Positions 9,407 through 17,862 of a stretch of DNA of 64,000 bases are shown here, one piece after another. Numbering within the stretch: the stretch's first letter is position 1; every line of letters begins with the position of its first letter. A program made the translations under genes and the position numbers. Below the pieces are notes generated by a model. That model had not been told where the DNA came from. It made no database searches and worked only from the letters and a program-made list of their open reading frames with translations. This DNA comes from Cohnella sp. WQ 127256 (GTDB taxonomy: Bacteria; Bacillota; Bacilli; Paenibacillales; Paenibacillaceae): the NCBI RefSeq assembly GCF_024519285.1, contig NZ_JAMZCY010000001.1:1426001-1490000 (forward strand), read 5' to 3'.

Positions 9407-10513
9407 TTAGTAGGTCATGTCAAGCTTGGGCGTATCCAGCTTCTTCCCTTCATACAAGGAATCCATTGCGTAGCAGATCATCCCGGTCGTAAGCAGCGTT
9501 CGATCGGCTGGGAACGGTTCTTGACCATCCATCATGAAAGCTTCAATCATTCGGGTCAATCGTTCAAAATGGGCAAACGGCCGATCCAAGTCACTGTCGC
9601 AGAGCGCAGCAGTGACTTGCTGTTGATGGCGAAATGCGAAGCTCCACTGCTCCACCAGCCTCTTAAATTGAATAATATAACCCTTCGTGCCGTCTCGATA
9701 TTCGATAATGAACAAAGCCGGATCGGGTTCTACCTCTCTTGGACGCACGGCGGGCAAATTCGGTATCGCCTTTAATGCTTGTAATAATAGATCCTCCGGC
9801 CACTCTCCCCGATCCATCGCGGCCCAGGCTTCTCCGTCGGTACCTCTAAGTAAATGGATCGATCGGACGCCGGTTTCTCCGCCCTCTCGCTGTTCAGTAA
9901 GCGATTGCAGAACCTCCAACGCGTGAATCCCGTAACCTTCGAGCCCCCCCGAGCTAACGACGACGACTTCTTGCAAGGTTTTGAGATGGCGTTGATCAAA
10001 CGTTGGAACATGTTCGCAATGTGGAATAGATGAGCCTCCCATAAACGGTATCCCTCTAGCCCTCATTTGTTCATACATCCAAATCGCATCATCAAATTCG
10101 TAGGCGAGGTGCTTATCGGAGAAGATTGGAACCATGAGATCGAGTTCATCCAGCGCAGCGATTGTTTCCTCTAAGAAGCGTCTACGCGGATACATCATCT
10201 GCTCTTTTTCATTTAAGGGATAGTCCCCATGCTCACCAATTAGGATGACGCCATCAATTGGCTCTGTGCAATGACTGGATCGAATGGTCTCCCTAATCGT
10301 CAAGTAAATGGGTATCCCACAACGTAATGCTTCTCCCCTGCTCATATCATTCTCCGGTACTTGGTCCGTATATAAAGATACGACCTCAATGAGGGGATTA
10401 TAGCTTAGACCGCCGAGAAGCCGGCCAACTATGACCTCAGCGTGGGAATTATAGCGATATTCCGTTACGATTGCCGCTACTTTAACCTTACCGCTTGCTC
10501 GATATCCGCCCAT
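9407..10513 (-). CDS. Gfo/Idh-like Rossmann protein lacking the EKP motif, uncharacterised
   Basis: The 368-residue protein begins with a Rossmann-like strand (VKVAAIVTEYRYNSHAEVI). It then has DGVILIGEHGDYPLNEKEQ and YPRRRFLEETIA, where Gfo/Idh/MocA enzymes carry their nucleotide-binding and EKP segments, and later VPIFSDKHLAYEFDDAIWMYE and GIPFMGGSSIP. The canonical EKP is absent; a Lys in FSDKHLAY could stand in its place. I know the EHGxYP pattern only from uncharacterised proteins. An in-frame ATG at 10591 lies within the promoter, whereas the ATG at 10513 follows GGAGGGA by 7 bases, so the short form is chosen. It is the first gene of the operon. Confidence 0.7.
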   Translation of the reverse strand: MGGYRASGKVKVAAIVTEYRYNSHAEVIVGRLLGGLSYNPLIEVVSLYTDQVPENDMSRGEALRCGIPIYLTIRETIRSSHCTEPIDGVILIGEHGDYPLNEKEQMMYPRRRFLEETIAALDELDLMVPIFSDKHLAYEFDDAIWMYEQMRARGIPFMGGSSIPHCEHVPTFDQRHLKTLQEVVVVSSGGLEGYGIHALEVLQSLTEQREGGETGVRSIHLLRGTDGEAWAAMDRGEWPEDLLLQALKAIPNLPAVRPREVEPDPALFIIEYRDGTKGYIIQFKRLVEQWSFAFRHQQQVTAALCDSDLDRPFAHFERLTRMIEAFMMDGQEPFPADRTLLTTGMICYAMDSLYEGKKLDTPKLDMTY

Positions 10514-10562
10514 TGGATCTCCCTCCAACAACCGATTACAATCACCGCCTGCTAATAAGTAA

Positions 10563-10591
10563 ATTTTATCTTCGTGCCCATATATAGTCAA
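10563..10591 (-). promoter_or_regulatory. Sigma-A-type promoter of the eight-gene operon
   Basis: Reading the minus strand, a -35 TTGACT (10586-10591) and a -10 TAAAAT (10563-10568) are separated by exactly 17 bases. Transcription would start near 10556, giving a leader of about 43 bases before the ATG at 10513. No clear operator palindrome was seen. Confidence 0.65.
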
Positions 10592-10722
10592 TAACTTTTC
10601 ATAAATGTATAATAATTTTCCTTATATAATTAAGATGTGTTACTTCTTGTACTTTTTTATAATCATACTCGATAGATGATGTTAAAGACTGTCGAATCTT
10701 GACCATTAATAGCCACAAAAAA

Positions 10723-10784
10723 ACACCCAAAGAATTTCATTGGATTAACCATGAGTTACATCCAATGTTTATCCTTAAGGGTGT
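10723..10784 (-). terminator. Rho-independent terminator downstream of the small membrane protein gene
   Basis: Nested inverted repeats (ACACCC 10723-10728 with GGGTGT 10779-10784; CATTGGAT 10738-10745 with ATCCAATG 10760-10767) end, on the minus strand, in a run of seven or more T. This ends transcription from 10854 and separates it from the operon promoter. Confidence 0.7.
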
Positions 10785-10853
10785 ATTCGTAATGTCTTAG
10801 CTCGGAAAGTGATCACTCATGAAGGGATAGGACCTTAATCCACTCCTACCCGC

Positions 10854-11165
10854 CTACGGACTCCGATATCCGCTCTCGCCATTAGCTTTCATTGTCAGGA
10901 GTAATAACTGGTAGATCAAAAACATACCGAGGTAAGCACCCGATACAAGAAAGAACGGATTGAGTAAGACGGCATGGATTGTCGTCATAAATACGACATG
11001 GTCCCTAATGATTTGGTATACCGATACTGCAGCGATATTCCCAAAAATAAGCGCCGCGACGATTGACGCAACATGAAATGCGTATTGGAAGTGGACCCAT
11101 CTCCCCTGCACATACGCCATCATTAGCGGAATCACAATACTTGATAGAATGATTATGATCGACAT
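10854..11165 (-). CDS. Small integral membrane protein, function unknown
   Basis: About 103 residues with three likely membrane helices: IIIILSSIVIPLMMAYV at the N-terminus, a middle helix around VASIVAALIFGNIAAVSVY and a C-terminal one around LVSGAYLGMFLIYQLLLLTM. The frame is open to 11222, but ATG 11165 has a GAGGTGA ribosome site at good spacing and starts just before the first helix, so it is preferred. I do not recognise the family. It is monocistronic, flanked by its own terminator and a 230-base upstream gap. Confidence 0.55.
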   Translation of the reverse strand: MSIIIILSSIVIPLMMAYVQGRWVHFQYAFHVASIVAALIFGNIAAVSVYQIIRDHVVFMTTIHAVLLNPFFLVSGAYLGMFLIYQLLLLTMKANGESGYRSP

Positions 11166-11396
11166 AGGCTTCACCTCGCCCCTAGTCTTTACTTCTTTCT
11201 GCGGAACATACATTCCGCCCATCCATGTGAAGGCTAAAGTGACTTGATCATATGGTCATATAGACTCTCAGACTGAAACACTTGATATCCTTGCATGGAG
11301 ACCTGCTAATTGTATTCTAAATGCACAATCAATCGCTTAGCTGTATGAATATTTTAATTATGATCCAGATTGTCCTTAACTAACCTTTAAGAGGGC

Positions 11397-11837
11397 GTGG
11401 TTATCATAAACAAAGTCGTTCTGCATTCAAAATTGTATTATCATGACCCGAAATACGGATTTACGGTAAAGCTTCCCTGTTGGTGGCGAAAATACATTGT
11501 CGTTAGGACAAAATCACGGCTGAGTGATGGGGAATACGGAGTATTTTTCCTTTTCAAGTACAAAGGAAAGATATATGAAGAGGTATTAACCTTGCTTGTC
11601 TTCCGGATGACACGTAAACAGTGGCTTAAACAATATGAAGACTCGCCGATCATCTTCATTGCTGAGCGCAAAGGACGTATTTTTGCTTATGTGACACCCG
11701 AAGAGCTGCCTAGTGAATTTCTAAATAAATCGAAGCAAGACTATGATTACAAAAAATACGGCAAACCGATTCGCTTGCTAAAACGTATGGTCAATATTAA
11801 TATCCCTGCAATTGTGAAAAAGTTTCACTTTCGCTAA
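11397..11837 (+). CDS. Hypothetical protein, basic and aromatic-rich
   Basis: A 146-residue protein rich in Lys, Arg, Tyr and Trp. It begins with a DPKYGFTVKLPCWWRKY stretch, like the exported stress-type domains of Firmicutes that start with DPxYGFxxxLPxxW, followed by VFFLFKYKGKIYEEVLTLLVFRMTRKQWLK. There is no signal peptide here. The only available start is GTG 11397, since an in-frame stop lies at 11388-11390; its ribosome site (AAGAGGG) is almost directly adjacent, so translation may be weak. It converges with the SUMF1-like gene with a 2-base gap. Function unknown. Confidence 0.55.
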   Translation: MVIINKVVLHSKLYYHDPKYGFTVKLPCWWRKYIVVRTKSRLSDGEYGVFFLFKYKGKIYEEVLTLLVFRMTRKQWLKQYEDSPIIFIAERKGRIFAYVTPEELPSEFLNKSKQDYDYKKYGKPIRLLKRMVNINIPAIVKKFHFR

Positions 11838-11839
11838 CA

Positions 11840-12565
11840 TCAACGAGTCGGCAAAGATTGCGCAAGCCGGAATCCAAGATCATCGATGCAAAATGATGGG
11901 TGACTACGACGACGGCAAGTGGCCCCACAACCCCTTTCCACTTCAGCCCAGCTGCCTCCACGAAAAATACGATAGGGGCCATAAACCTTCTCATCATATA
12001 AATCCCAGCACCACTCCCAAACATTGCCTAACATATCGTTCAGACCCCATGCATTAGGTACCTTTTTTCCCACTTCATGGACATGCCCGCCTGAATTTTC
12101 ATTGTACCAGGCAATTGAATCAAGCTCTCCGTATCGATATCCTGTCGTTCCCGCTTTACATGCGTACTGCCACTCTGCTTCTGATGGAAGGCGATAGCCG
12201 TCAGCCTCCCAATCACAGATCACTTCTTCCCCCTCGTTGATTATCGAATAACACTCCTTCAATCCAGCCTTCAGGGAAAGTAGATTGCAGAAATAAATCG
12301 CTTCGTTCCATGAAATATTCACAACTGGCTTCTGAGCTTCTTCCGAAGAAATCGAAGATTTATTAGTAGTCGCGCAATAGAGCTCCATCGTCACAGGATA
12401 TTGGGCAAGAAGGAATGGTTTAATTTCAGAACTCCATACCCTTTTGGTTCGATCATCTCTTAACTCTATTTCTCCGCGTGGTATATGTAGCATTGAAACT
12501 TGGCTCTGAATCCCATCTGACACTTCACTTACCTCCTTCTCATCAGAGTTAACCTCTCTCATCAC
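11840..12565 (-). CDS. SUMF1/FGE-sulfatase-modifying-factor-like domain protein
   Basis: The 241-residue protein carries the FGE-sulfatase domain: PVTMELY near residue 55, PVVNISWNEAIYFCN, YRLPSEAEWQYACKAG, NAWGLNDMLGNVWEWCWD and the final FRGGSWAEVERGC...LGFRLA. In true formylglycine-generating enzymes two cysteines follow the GGS motif (sixth and eleventh position counting from the first G). Here the first is Glu and only the second is kept, so sulfatase activation is doubtful and a C-type-lectin-like binding or other oxidative role is more likely. It overlaps the TetR gene stop by 4 bp, forming a regulator-target pair under the palindromic operator upstream of tetR. Confidence 0.82.
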   Translation of the reverse strand: MMREVNSDEKEVSEVSDGIQSQVSMLHIPRGEIELRDDRTKRVWSSEIKPFLLAQYPVTMELYCATTNKSSISSEEAQKPVVNISWNEAIYFCNLLSLKAGLKECYSIINEGEEVICDWEADGYRLPSEAEWQYACKAGTTGYRYGELDSIAWYNENSGGHVHEVGKKVPNAWGLNDMLGNVWEWCWDLYDEKVYGPYRIFRGGSWAEVERGCGATCRRRSHPSFCIDDLGFRLAQSLPTR

Positions 12566-13218
12566 GCTCCTCCAATTACCTTTTTGACATAGTCCTCACA
12601 TATATATCGATTATCCTCACCATTCATCGGTTGGATATTGGCTACTCTAAAGAAGCTTAGCCCGACAACCATCGCAAGCATGCCGTATGCAGCACTTTGC
12701 GTATCATTTACCTTCATTTGCCCTGCCCGGTTACCGTAGTCAAAAATTTTCTCTATGCCTTTAAGGTCTTCCTTATAACCCGCGGCAACGACTTCTTGTA
12801 GCTTAGGATCCAATACCGCTTTAGAGAAGAAATGAAGAAATAGCTTTGCTTGATCTTCATGTGGAATATACATTCTTTCATTTCCTTCAAGGTCTGACAC
12901 ATTAATTAATCCTTGCTCAGCATCGCTATAAGGTGGTAGGATGTGCTGCAACGTAACTCCTATCATATCTTTTGGGGTCATTGTATGCTGAATTTGCGAA
13001 TTGATCTTCAAACCATAGTAGGCTAAAAATGCCTTAAAAGCCTCTATAATCAAGTTATCTTTATTCTTAAAGTAATAGGTGACGACCCCCTTCGAGCATT
13101 CCGCGTACTTCGCGACCTTATCCAGAGTCATGCCATCAATCCCGTGTCTACTTATACAGGTAAGTGTGGCGTTTATGACTTCTGCTCGACGCTTTGGCTC
13201 TATTCCTACTTTAGGCAT
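12562..13218 (-). CDS. TetR family transcriptional regulator
   Basis: The 218-residue protein has the TetR helix-turn-helix at residues 10-55: RAEVINATLTCISRHG, GMTLDKVAKYAECSKGVVTYYFKNKDNLI. The rest is a helical ligand domain, with a BetI-like flavour (ILPPYSDAEQGL). ATG 13218 is preferred over the upstream ATG at 13239 because GAGGAAG lies 7-8 bases before it. The gene is translationally coupled to the SUMF1-like gene. A 32-bp palindrome overlapping its promoter's -10 region and transcription start implies autorepression. Confidence 0.85.
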   Translation of the reverse strand: MPKVGIEPKRRAEVINATLTCISRHGIDGMTLDKVAKYAECSKGVVTYYFKNKDNLIIEAFKAFLAYYGLKINSQIQHTMTPKDMIGVTLQHILPPYSDAEQGLINVSDLEGNERMYIPHEDQAKLFLHFFSKAVLDPKLQEVVAAGYKEDLKGIEKIFDYGNRAGQMKVNDTQSAAYGMLAMVVGLSFFRVANIQPMNGEDNRYICEDYVKKVIGGA

Positions 13219-13256
13219 TTTTTCACTTCCTCGTTTCATGAATAGCTGACGTTCCG

Positions 13257-13288
13257 TTTATTTATACTGAACAGTCAGAATAAATAAA
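13257..13288. promoter_or_regulatory. Palindromic operator, probably for the TetR regulator
   Basis: A near-perfect palindrome centred at 13272.5: outer arms TTTATTTA (13257-13264) and TAAATAAA (13281-13288), inner arms CTGA (13267-13270) and TCAG (13275-13278) around ACAG. It covers the likely transcription start of tetR. The ACTGAACAGTCAG-like core resembles operators I associate with TetR-family repressors. Confidence 0.65.
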
Positions 13289-13316
13289 GCATATCGAATT
13301 CTCCACGCACTGTCAA
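13288..13316 (-). promoter_or_regulatory. Sigma-A-type promoter of tetR
   Basis: On the minus strand a consensus -35 TTGACA (13311-13316) and a -10 TATGCT (13288-13293) are separated by 17 bases. The operator palindrome begins at the -10 and extends over the start site. Confidence 0.6.
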
Positions 13317-13357
13317 GCAAGTAGACTTCACCCACCTTCTTACCCTATGTGCAAAAA

Positions 13358-13386
13358 AGCCCTCATCCAGTAAGAAGATGAGGGCT
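13358..13386 (-). terminator. Rho-independent terminator of the DinB gene
   Basis: Perfect 10-bp arms (AGCCCTCATC 13358-13367, GATGAGGGCT 13377-13386) followed on the minus strand by six T. It lies 37 bases after the DinB stop. Confidence 0.8.
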
Positions 13387-13422
13387 AAAAGCTTAGAAAT
13401 CTTTAACGAGACTCGAAATTAT

Positions 13423-13926
13423 CTAAATTGCTGGTGCCGGAACACCGTACTCAGCCCACTGCTCTTTCGTCGGGCCGTACAGATCTGGTACTCGAAGACC
13501 AGCCTGACGCATCAACACTGTCATTTGACCACGATGATGAATCTCATGCTTGATAAGAACTTCCAGAACCAAGCCGTTCGGCCACTGATCACCGTACATG
13601 TCGCTCATGACAAGCAGATTCTCATTATTCCAGCTAGACTGCACGGTATTTAGCAGCGCTTGCGAGGTCCGATTATAGGCTGCTACAATTTCCGCTGCCG
13701 AAGTGGGTACCGGCTCGTCCTCACCAGGTCCTTCGAAAGACAATCCAGTACGCGACGGCATTTCGTGCAAGGTTAGAACAATGTGCCAAGCGAGGCGACC
13801 TAGCGTGCGATGATCATTCGTAATTTGTTGACCTAGCGACTCGTCGGTTAGTAGCTCCAACGTACGTAATGTTGCTGCTGTTTCATAGCTCCAAGCGGTG
13901 ACAAAATCTTCGATTTGTTTGTACAT
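13423..13926 (-). CDS. DinB family protein
   Basis: The 167-residue four-helix-bundle protein shows the DinB metal triad: His in RLAWHIVLTLHE (about residue 48) and the paired His in IKHEIHHRGQMTVLMRQ (about residues 128 and 132). DinB-like proteins are metal-binding thiol transferases or of unknown function (YfiT/DinB superfamily). An AAGGGGGA ribosome site precedes the ATG. It has its own terminator and probably its own promoter. Substrate unknown. Confidence 0.88.
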   Translation of the reverse strand: MYKQIEDFVTAWSYETAATLRTLELLTDESLGQQITNDHRTLGRLAWHIVLTLHEMPSRTGLSFEGPGEDEPVPTSAAEIVAAYNRTSQALLNTVQSSWNNENLLVMSDMYGDQWPNGLVLEVLIKHEIHHRGQMTVLMRQAGLRVPDLYGPTKEQWAEYGVPAPAI

Positions 13927-13999
13927 TTCAGAAATCCCCCTTTAGAAGTGGTCATCATCATTATAACAGAATACGCACATTTGTTCTCGTTTTTCTGCA

Positions 14000-14557
14000 T
14001 TAATTTTCTAAAATTTGATCGACTCGTTCTTTTGCATTTTTCCAACCTGTCATAAGTGGAAAATCGTATTGCTCACGAGCCTTTAGATTCCAAGGATGCG
14101 GAATGCAAAGTACTTTTTTCCCGGCTTCTAGGGCAGGCACTAAATTATGAGGACCATCATCGATCAAGAGATCGTAGTCGATCAGGTATTTACGCTTGCA
14201 AGCAATGAAATTCTCGACAGAAATGAACGGCATATGCTTCTGGAGCCAGTTCCACTTCTCGATGACCGATTTAGGCTCGCTAGCCGTAACGATAATGACA
14301 TCGTAAGCATTGTGGAGTTTTTCCATCTCCTCTATGACATGCTCGTCGAACAGATCAAGCTCCTCGAATAGCCCAGGACGACCGAAGAATACATCTTGCG
14401 TGCACTCCGGATGACGCAAGTGATCCGTATTCCAATCGAACATTTCCTCATATTGAAGCGGGTGAGTCGGGAAATCGTTGTTATTATGGTATATCGCGCG
14501 TTTGACGAGATGGCATATCGTATCGTCCATATCGACAGCGATAATAGATTTTCTCAT
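14000..14557 (-). CDS. HAD-superfamily 5'(3')-deoxyribonucleotidase-like protein (NT5C type)
   Basis: The 185-residue protein begins with the HAD nucleophile motif VDMDDTICHL (DxDxT), has motif II as IIVTASEPKS, motif III Lys in ACKRKYLIDYD and motif IV LLIDDGPHNLV. The insertion pattern with FFGRPGLFEEL matches the NT5C family, which dephosphorylates (deoxy)nucleoside monophosphates. The Bacillus relative is YorS/YqfW-like. It is monocistronic. Confidence 0.85.
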   Translation of the reverse strand: MRKSIIAVDMDDTICHLVKRAIYHNNNDFPTHPLQYEEMFDWNTDHLRHPECTQDVFFGRPGLFEELDLFDEHVIEEMEKLHNAYDVIIVTASEPKSVIEKWNWLQKHMPFISVENFIACKRKYLIDYDLLIDDGPHNLVPALEAGKKVLCIPHPWNLKAREQYDFPLMTGWKNAKERVDQILEN

Positions 14558-14606
14558 TCACTTTCCTCCACTTTGCCTTTTGACATTAACTTAGACCTAC
14601 TTTACC

Positions 14607-15761
14607 TTATGCATCCTTTGTTGTCGAAAGATTGTTCACTAGTGAATCATACTGCAAGATTAGCTCCTTCGATGGACGAATACCGAGCTCCCTACTTAGA
14701 AGCTTAACATAATCGGTATATTGTGCGGTTAATGCCTTTTTGTTCCCGTCCAGTCCGTGTATCTTCATTAGCATTCTCAAGATCGATTCATCGAGTGGGT
14801 TACGCGAGTATAGCTTATATAACAGCTTTAAGGCAATGGTTGTGCTTCGATGGGTAATTAGCTCCTCAGAAACCCGTTTCACGAAAGAAGCATACATGAC
14901 CGCAAATCGCTCAGCTTCATAAATCGCCCAAACATAAGATTTATTGCCGAATAAGTCACCCGTATAAAGTCTCTCAACTTGAAGCACATCTTCAACATCA
15001 GAGGAGTCGATCCTCTCCAGCTTCCCAGCCTTCTGTTCAAATTCCTCAAAATCGATAACTGTATGTGATAATTCCAAAACGTAACCATCATTTTCAGAGC
15101 GAACAACCTCGCGCAAACCAAGCGGTTCTAGGGACTTGCGCAGCTGATAGACGGTCGTATTCAAGTATTTTTCCGCGCTATCTCTGGACATGCCTCCGAA
15201 GATATCCGTAACGAGCCGGGAACGAGCAATCCGTTTACCGCGATTTAGTAATAAGTACGCAAATAATTCAGCACTTTTGCTAGATATCCATTTGACCCGG
15301 CCCTCCTCGTTCTGTACGGAGAAATCACCTAATGTCGTAATAAGAATTTCACGATTCCCCTTGGCATCCGCAGGCTTCAATAAATGTGCTCGAGTGGATT
15401 CTCTAACCGCTAACGCACGATTTATCGTTCGTTCCAATCGTTCCTGTGATACTGGCTTAACCAAATAATCCGTAACTGACAGATCATATGCCTCTAAAGC
15501 AAATTCTTTATGAGAAGTGACAAAGACGATTTGTAAGCTGCGACTCACCTCATCCATCCTAGCAGCAAACGACATCCCACTTTCGCCCGCCATAGAGATG
15601 TCCACGAATGCTAGCCCTATGTCGACATTTGCACTCAGAAACGTCTCTGCAGTCAGCGTATCCGTGAATGCTCCGACGACCTGTACCTCAGGGTACTTAG
15701 CCAGCATTTTACGCATGATCAAATGCATCACAGGTTCATCATCAACCAGTATGATTTTCAT
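14607..15761 (-). CDS. Response regulator with SARP-type output (REC - winged helix - BTAD)
   Basis: Residues 1-120 form a receiver domain with acidic pocket IILVDDEP, phospho-acceptor Asp 54 in AFVDISM, Thr 82 in IVFVTSH and Lys 102 in DYLVKPV. Residues about 140-230 are a Trans_reg_C/SARP winged helix (ITTLGDFSV, WISSKSAELFAYLLLNRGK). Residues 240-375 are a bacterial transcriptional activation domain with TPR-like helices (ALKLLYKLYSRNPLDESIL). SARP output is typical of antibiotic regulators in actinobacteria but also occurs in Paenibacillus regulators. The gene overlaps the preceding histidine kinase by 20 bp and is clearly its partner. Confidence 0.9.
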   Translation of the reverse strand: MKIILVDDEPVMHLIMRKMLAKYPEVQVVGAFTDTLTAETFLSANVDIGLAFVDISMAGESGMSFAARMDEVSRSLQIVFVTSHKEFALEAYDLSVTDYLVKPVSQERLERTINRALAVRESTRAHLLKPADAKGNREILITTLGDFSVQNEEGRVKWISSKSAELFAYLLLNRGKRIARSRLVTDIFGGMSRDSAEKYLNTTVYQLRKSLEPLGLREVVRSENDGYVLELSHTVIDFEEFEQKAGKLERIDSSDVEDVLQVERLYTGDLFGNKSYVWAIYEAERFAVMYASFVKRVSEELITHRSTTIALKLLYKLYSRNPLDESILRMLMKIHGLDGNKKALTAQYTDYVKLLSRELGIRPSKELILQYDSLVNNLSTTKDA

Positions 15762-17580
15762 ACGCTTTCACCGCCATTCCATTGCTTTTCATCGTTCCAG
15801 CTCCGCTAACAGTGCCGGGTAAACTGAACCTAAAGGTCGTTCCTTCACCAGGTACACTATCGAATTGGAGATTGCCCCCATGGATGCGAAGAAATTCGCG
15901 AGTAAGTACGAGGCCAAATCTCATCTCATTTCTCTCATTCGAATAACCTGGCTCCTTAAAGAACATCTCTTCTTGCCGCAGTAGCTTGGACGTCTCTTCG
16001 TCGATCCCCATTCCATTGTCGCTCACAGAAACAACCACTTGATCGCCTTCCCTAAAGGCGCCAATCGCAATTGTTCCGCCTATGCCCGTAAACTTGATCG
16101 CATTCGATAATAAATTTCGGAAAATGAGGTCGAGCATCTCTTTGTCGGCACTCACCGTCAACGTCTCGTTAATACGCTCTATCATTTGAATATTCTTCAT
16201 CCCAGCCCTAGCTCCAACAAGTGACAAAGCTTGATTTACAACCTGTCGTAAGTTCCAGGACTGCGGACGAAATACGATTTCCCCTTTCTGGCTACGATAC
16301 CAATCAAGCAAATGATCGACAAGCTGGAACGTACCACGCACTTGCTCTTTAATTTCCCGGAACAATTCAGCATGCACGATCTCCTCATCCGTCTGCTCCT
16401 CGCCCAACAGCTCTGTCAAGCTGACAAGAAGCGCAATGGGATCGCGGATATCGTGAGCCACAACGGTGAATAGCTTGTCCTTAAATGCATTCAAGTGAGA
16501 CAGCTGTTTCGCATTTTCACGCAATCTCTCCTCATTCTCAATCAGCTCCGTAATATTGTTGAACATGAGCATTTTCCCGATCGGGATTTGACCCATATCG
16601 TATATGAAAGTTAAGGTGCAATTATAATGCTTGCGCTGATTATTCTGATATTGCTGAAATGAGAACCGTTCATCCCCACTTTCAACAGCTTGAATCCGTT
16701 CTAATAGTTCAGGATAAGCAGTCCATAGAGCCTTACCGGACGCGGGATACTTATTCATTGTACCCAACATGGGAAATACCTCTTCAGCCGCGCGATTGCA
16801 GTTGACGATTTGATTTTCATTATCGAGCAATACAACCCCATCCCGAATTGTATCGAACACTTTGGCTAACGCAAGGGGTGTCAATCGAAGCAGATTGAAC
16901 CGGAAAATACCCCATACATATACAAGGCCAGATATGGCAAACCCAAATGGCGTTAAATCGACGAGGATACCGAAGAAGAAAGCGATATTGCAGAGCATGG
17001 GGGCTGTCGCGCCTAATATGAGGACTACAATCTGTTTTCGCACGACCGGTAGGGACTTCAAATACATGGGGATGAAAAGTAACATTCCGAATGCAAGTAT
17101 GAAATAACTGTATAGGGCATGTATATGATATCCAATTCCCTTAACTGTTGTGTATAGAGGGAGTTCCGAGTTTGTATTCAGCACGTATTCCTTATAGATG
17201 AGATGATGCCAATCATTAGTCAAATGGAGGAAAAAAATCGCCACAGGGATGACAAGAAGACCTATGACGAGACGTCGTCGATAACGAGCCGCCACTCCCG
17301 TAAATTGAATGACCAGAATGAGCCAAAATATCGTGACGAAGGGAATACCGAAATATTCAATCTGGAGAGATAGCTTCACTTCTTGCAAGCTTGAGCTTAA
17401 TATCTCTAACGCATAGCCTAATGCATAAATTGACGCCGCCAGCATCATAAAAACCATTGTTCTTGCAACCTGCAAATGGCGTTTACGATACGACAAGAAA
17501 GAGACGAACAGCATTAGCGCCGTCGCGAGAAAAAGCAATATCGACATCAATTGACCTGTATCCACGACTATGACCCCCAA
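15742..17580 (-). CDS. Membrane sensor histidine kinase (7TM - PAS - HisKA - HATPase)
   Basis: About 612 residues. Seven hydrophobic segments fill the first 230 residues, matching the N-terminal 7TM region of histidine kinases. A PAS-like domain follows (VFDTIRDGVVLLDNENQIVNCNRAAEEVFP). The phospho-acceptor is in VVAHDIRDPIALL near residue 380, and the ATPase domain shows the N box FRNLLSNAIKFTG and the G box VSDNGMGI. The frame's first start is TTG 17580; GTG 17565 lies 8 bases after GGGGG and may be the true start. It is cotranscribed with the SARP-type response regulator. The 7TM sensor class usually reads small ligands at the membrane. Confidence 0.9.
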   Translation of the reverse strand: MGVIVVDTGQLMSILLFLATALMLFVSFLSYRKRHLQVARTMVFMMLAASIYALGYALEILSSSLQEVKLSLQIEYFGIPFVTIFWLILVIQFTGVAARYRRRLVIGLLVIPVAIFFLHLTNDWHHLIYKEYVLNTNSELPLYTTVKGIGYHIHALYSYFILAFGMLLFIPMYLKSLPVVRKQIVVLILGATAPMLCNIAFFFGILVDLTPFGFAISGLVYVWGIFRFNLLRLTPLALAKVFDTIRDGVVLLDNENQIVNCNRAAEEVFPMLGTMNKYPASGKALWTAYPELLERIQAVESGDERFSFQQYQNNQRKHYNCTLTFIYDMGQIPIGKMLMFNNITELIENEERLRENAKQLSHLNAFKDKLFTVVAHDIRDPIALLVSLTELLGEEQTDEEIVHAELFREIKEQVRGTFQLVDHLLDWYRSQKGEIVFRPQSWNLRQVVNQALSLVGARAGMKNIQMIERINETLTVSADKEMLDLIFRNLLSNAIKFTGIGGTIAIGAFREGDQVVVSVSDNGMGIDEETSKLLRQEEMFFKEPGYSNERNEMRFGLVLTREFLRIHGGNLQFDSVPGEGTTFRFSLPGTVSGAGTMKSNGMAVKAYENHTG

Positions 17581-17862
17581 ACAAACCTAAATATCCATAA
17601 AGCATCCGTTCATGTGACCTTAACGCTAGCTATTATACCATTTGGAGAAGCAACCAGTAAAAATATCCACTTTATAATCCGACAAAATGAAAAATATTTC
17701 GACACCCCTCACTATCGTTTAGGCCTGATCCTACGCGGATTTGGTCCATTTCATGCTGATTTCTTTCATTATTCATTTATTGGTCATTCCTATACTTAGT
17801 TTAGGTACATACAGTCCAGTGATGGAACTGAAAAAATCTATTTAATATGAAGGGGTAGAATC

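Noticed and set aside
10514-10591. An N-terminal extension of the Gfo/Idh-like protein from ATG 10591
   Set aside because: The extension covers the -35 and -10 boxes and has no ribosome site; ATG 10513 has a strong one.
11241-11260. A palindrome-like TGATCATATGGTCA sequence upstream of the small membrane protein gene
   Set aside because: Short, with a mismatch and no matching regulator nearby; too weak to call an operator.
11840-12565. A functional formylglycine-generating enzyme
   Set aside because: The first of the two catalytic cysteines after the GGS motif is missing and no sulfatase gene is near.
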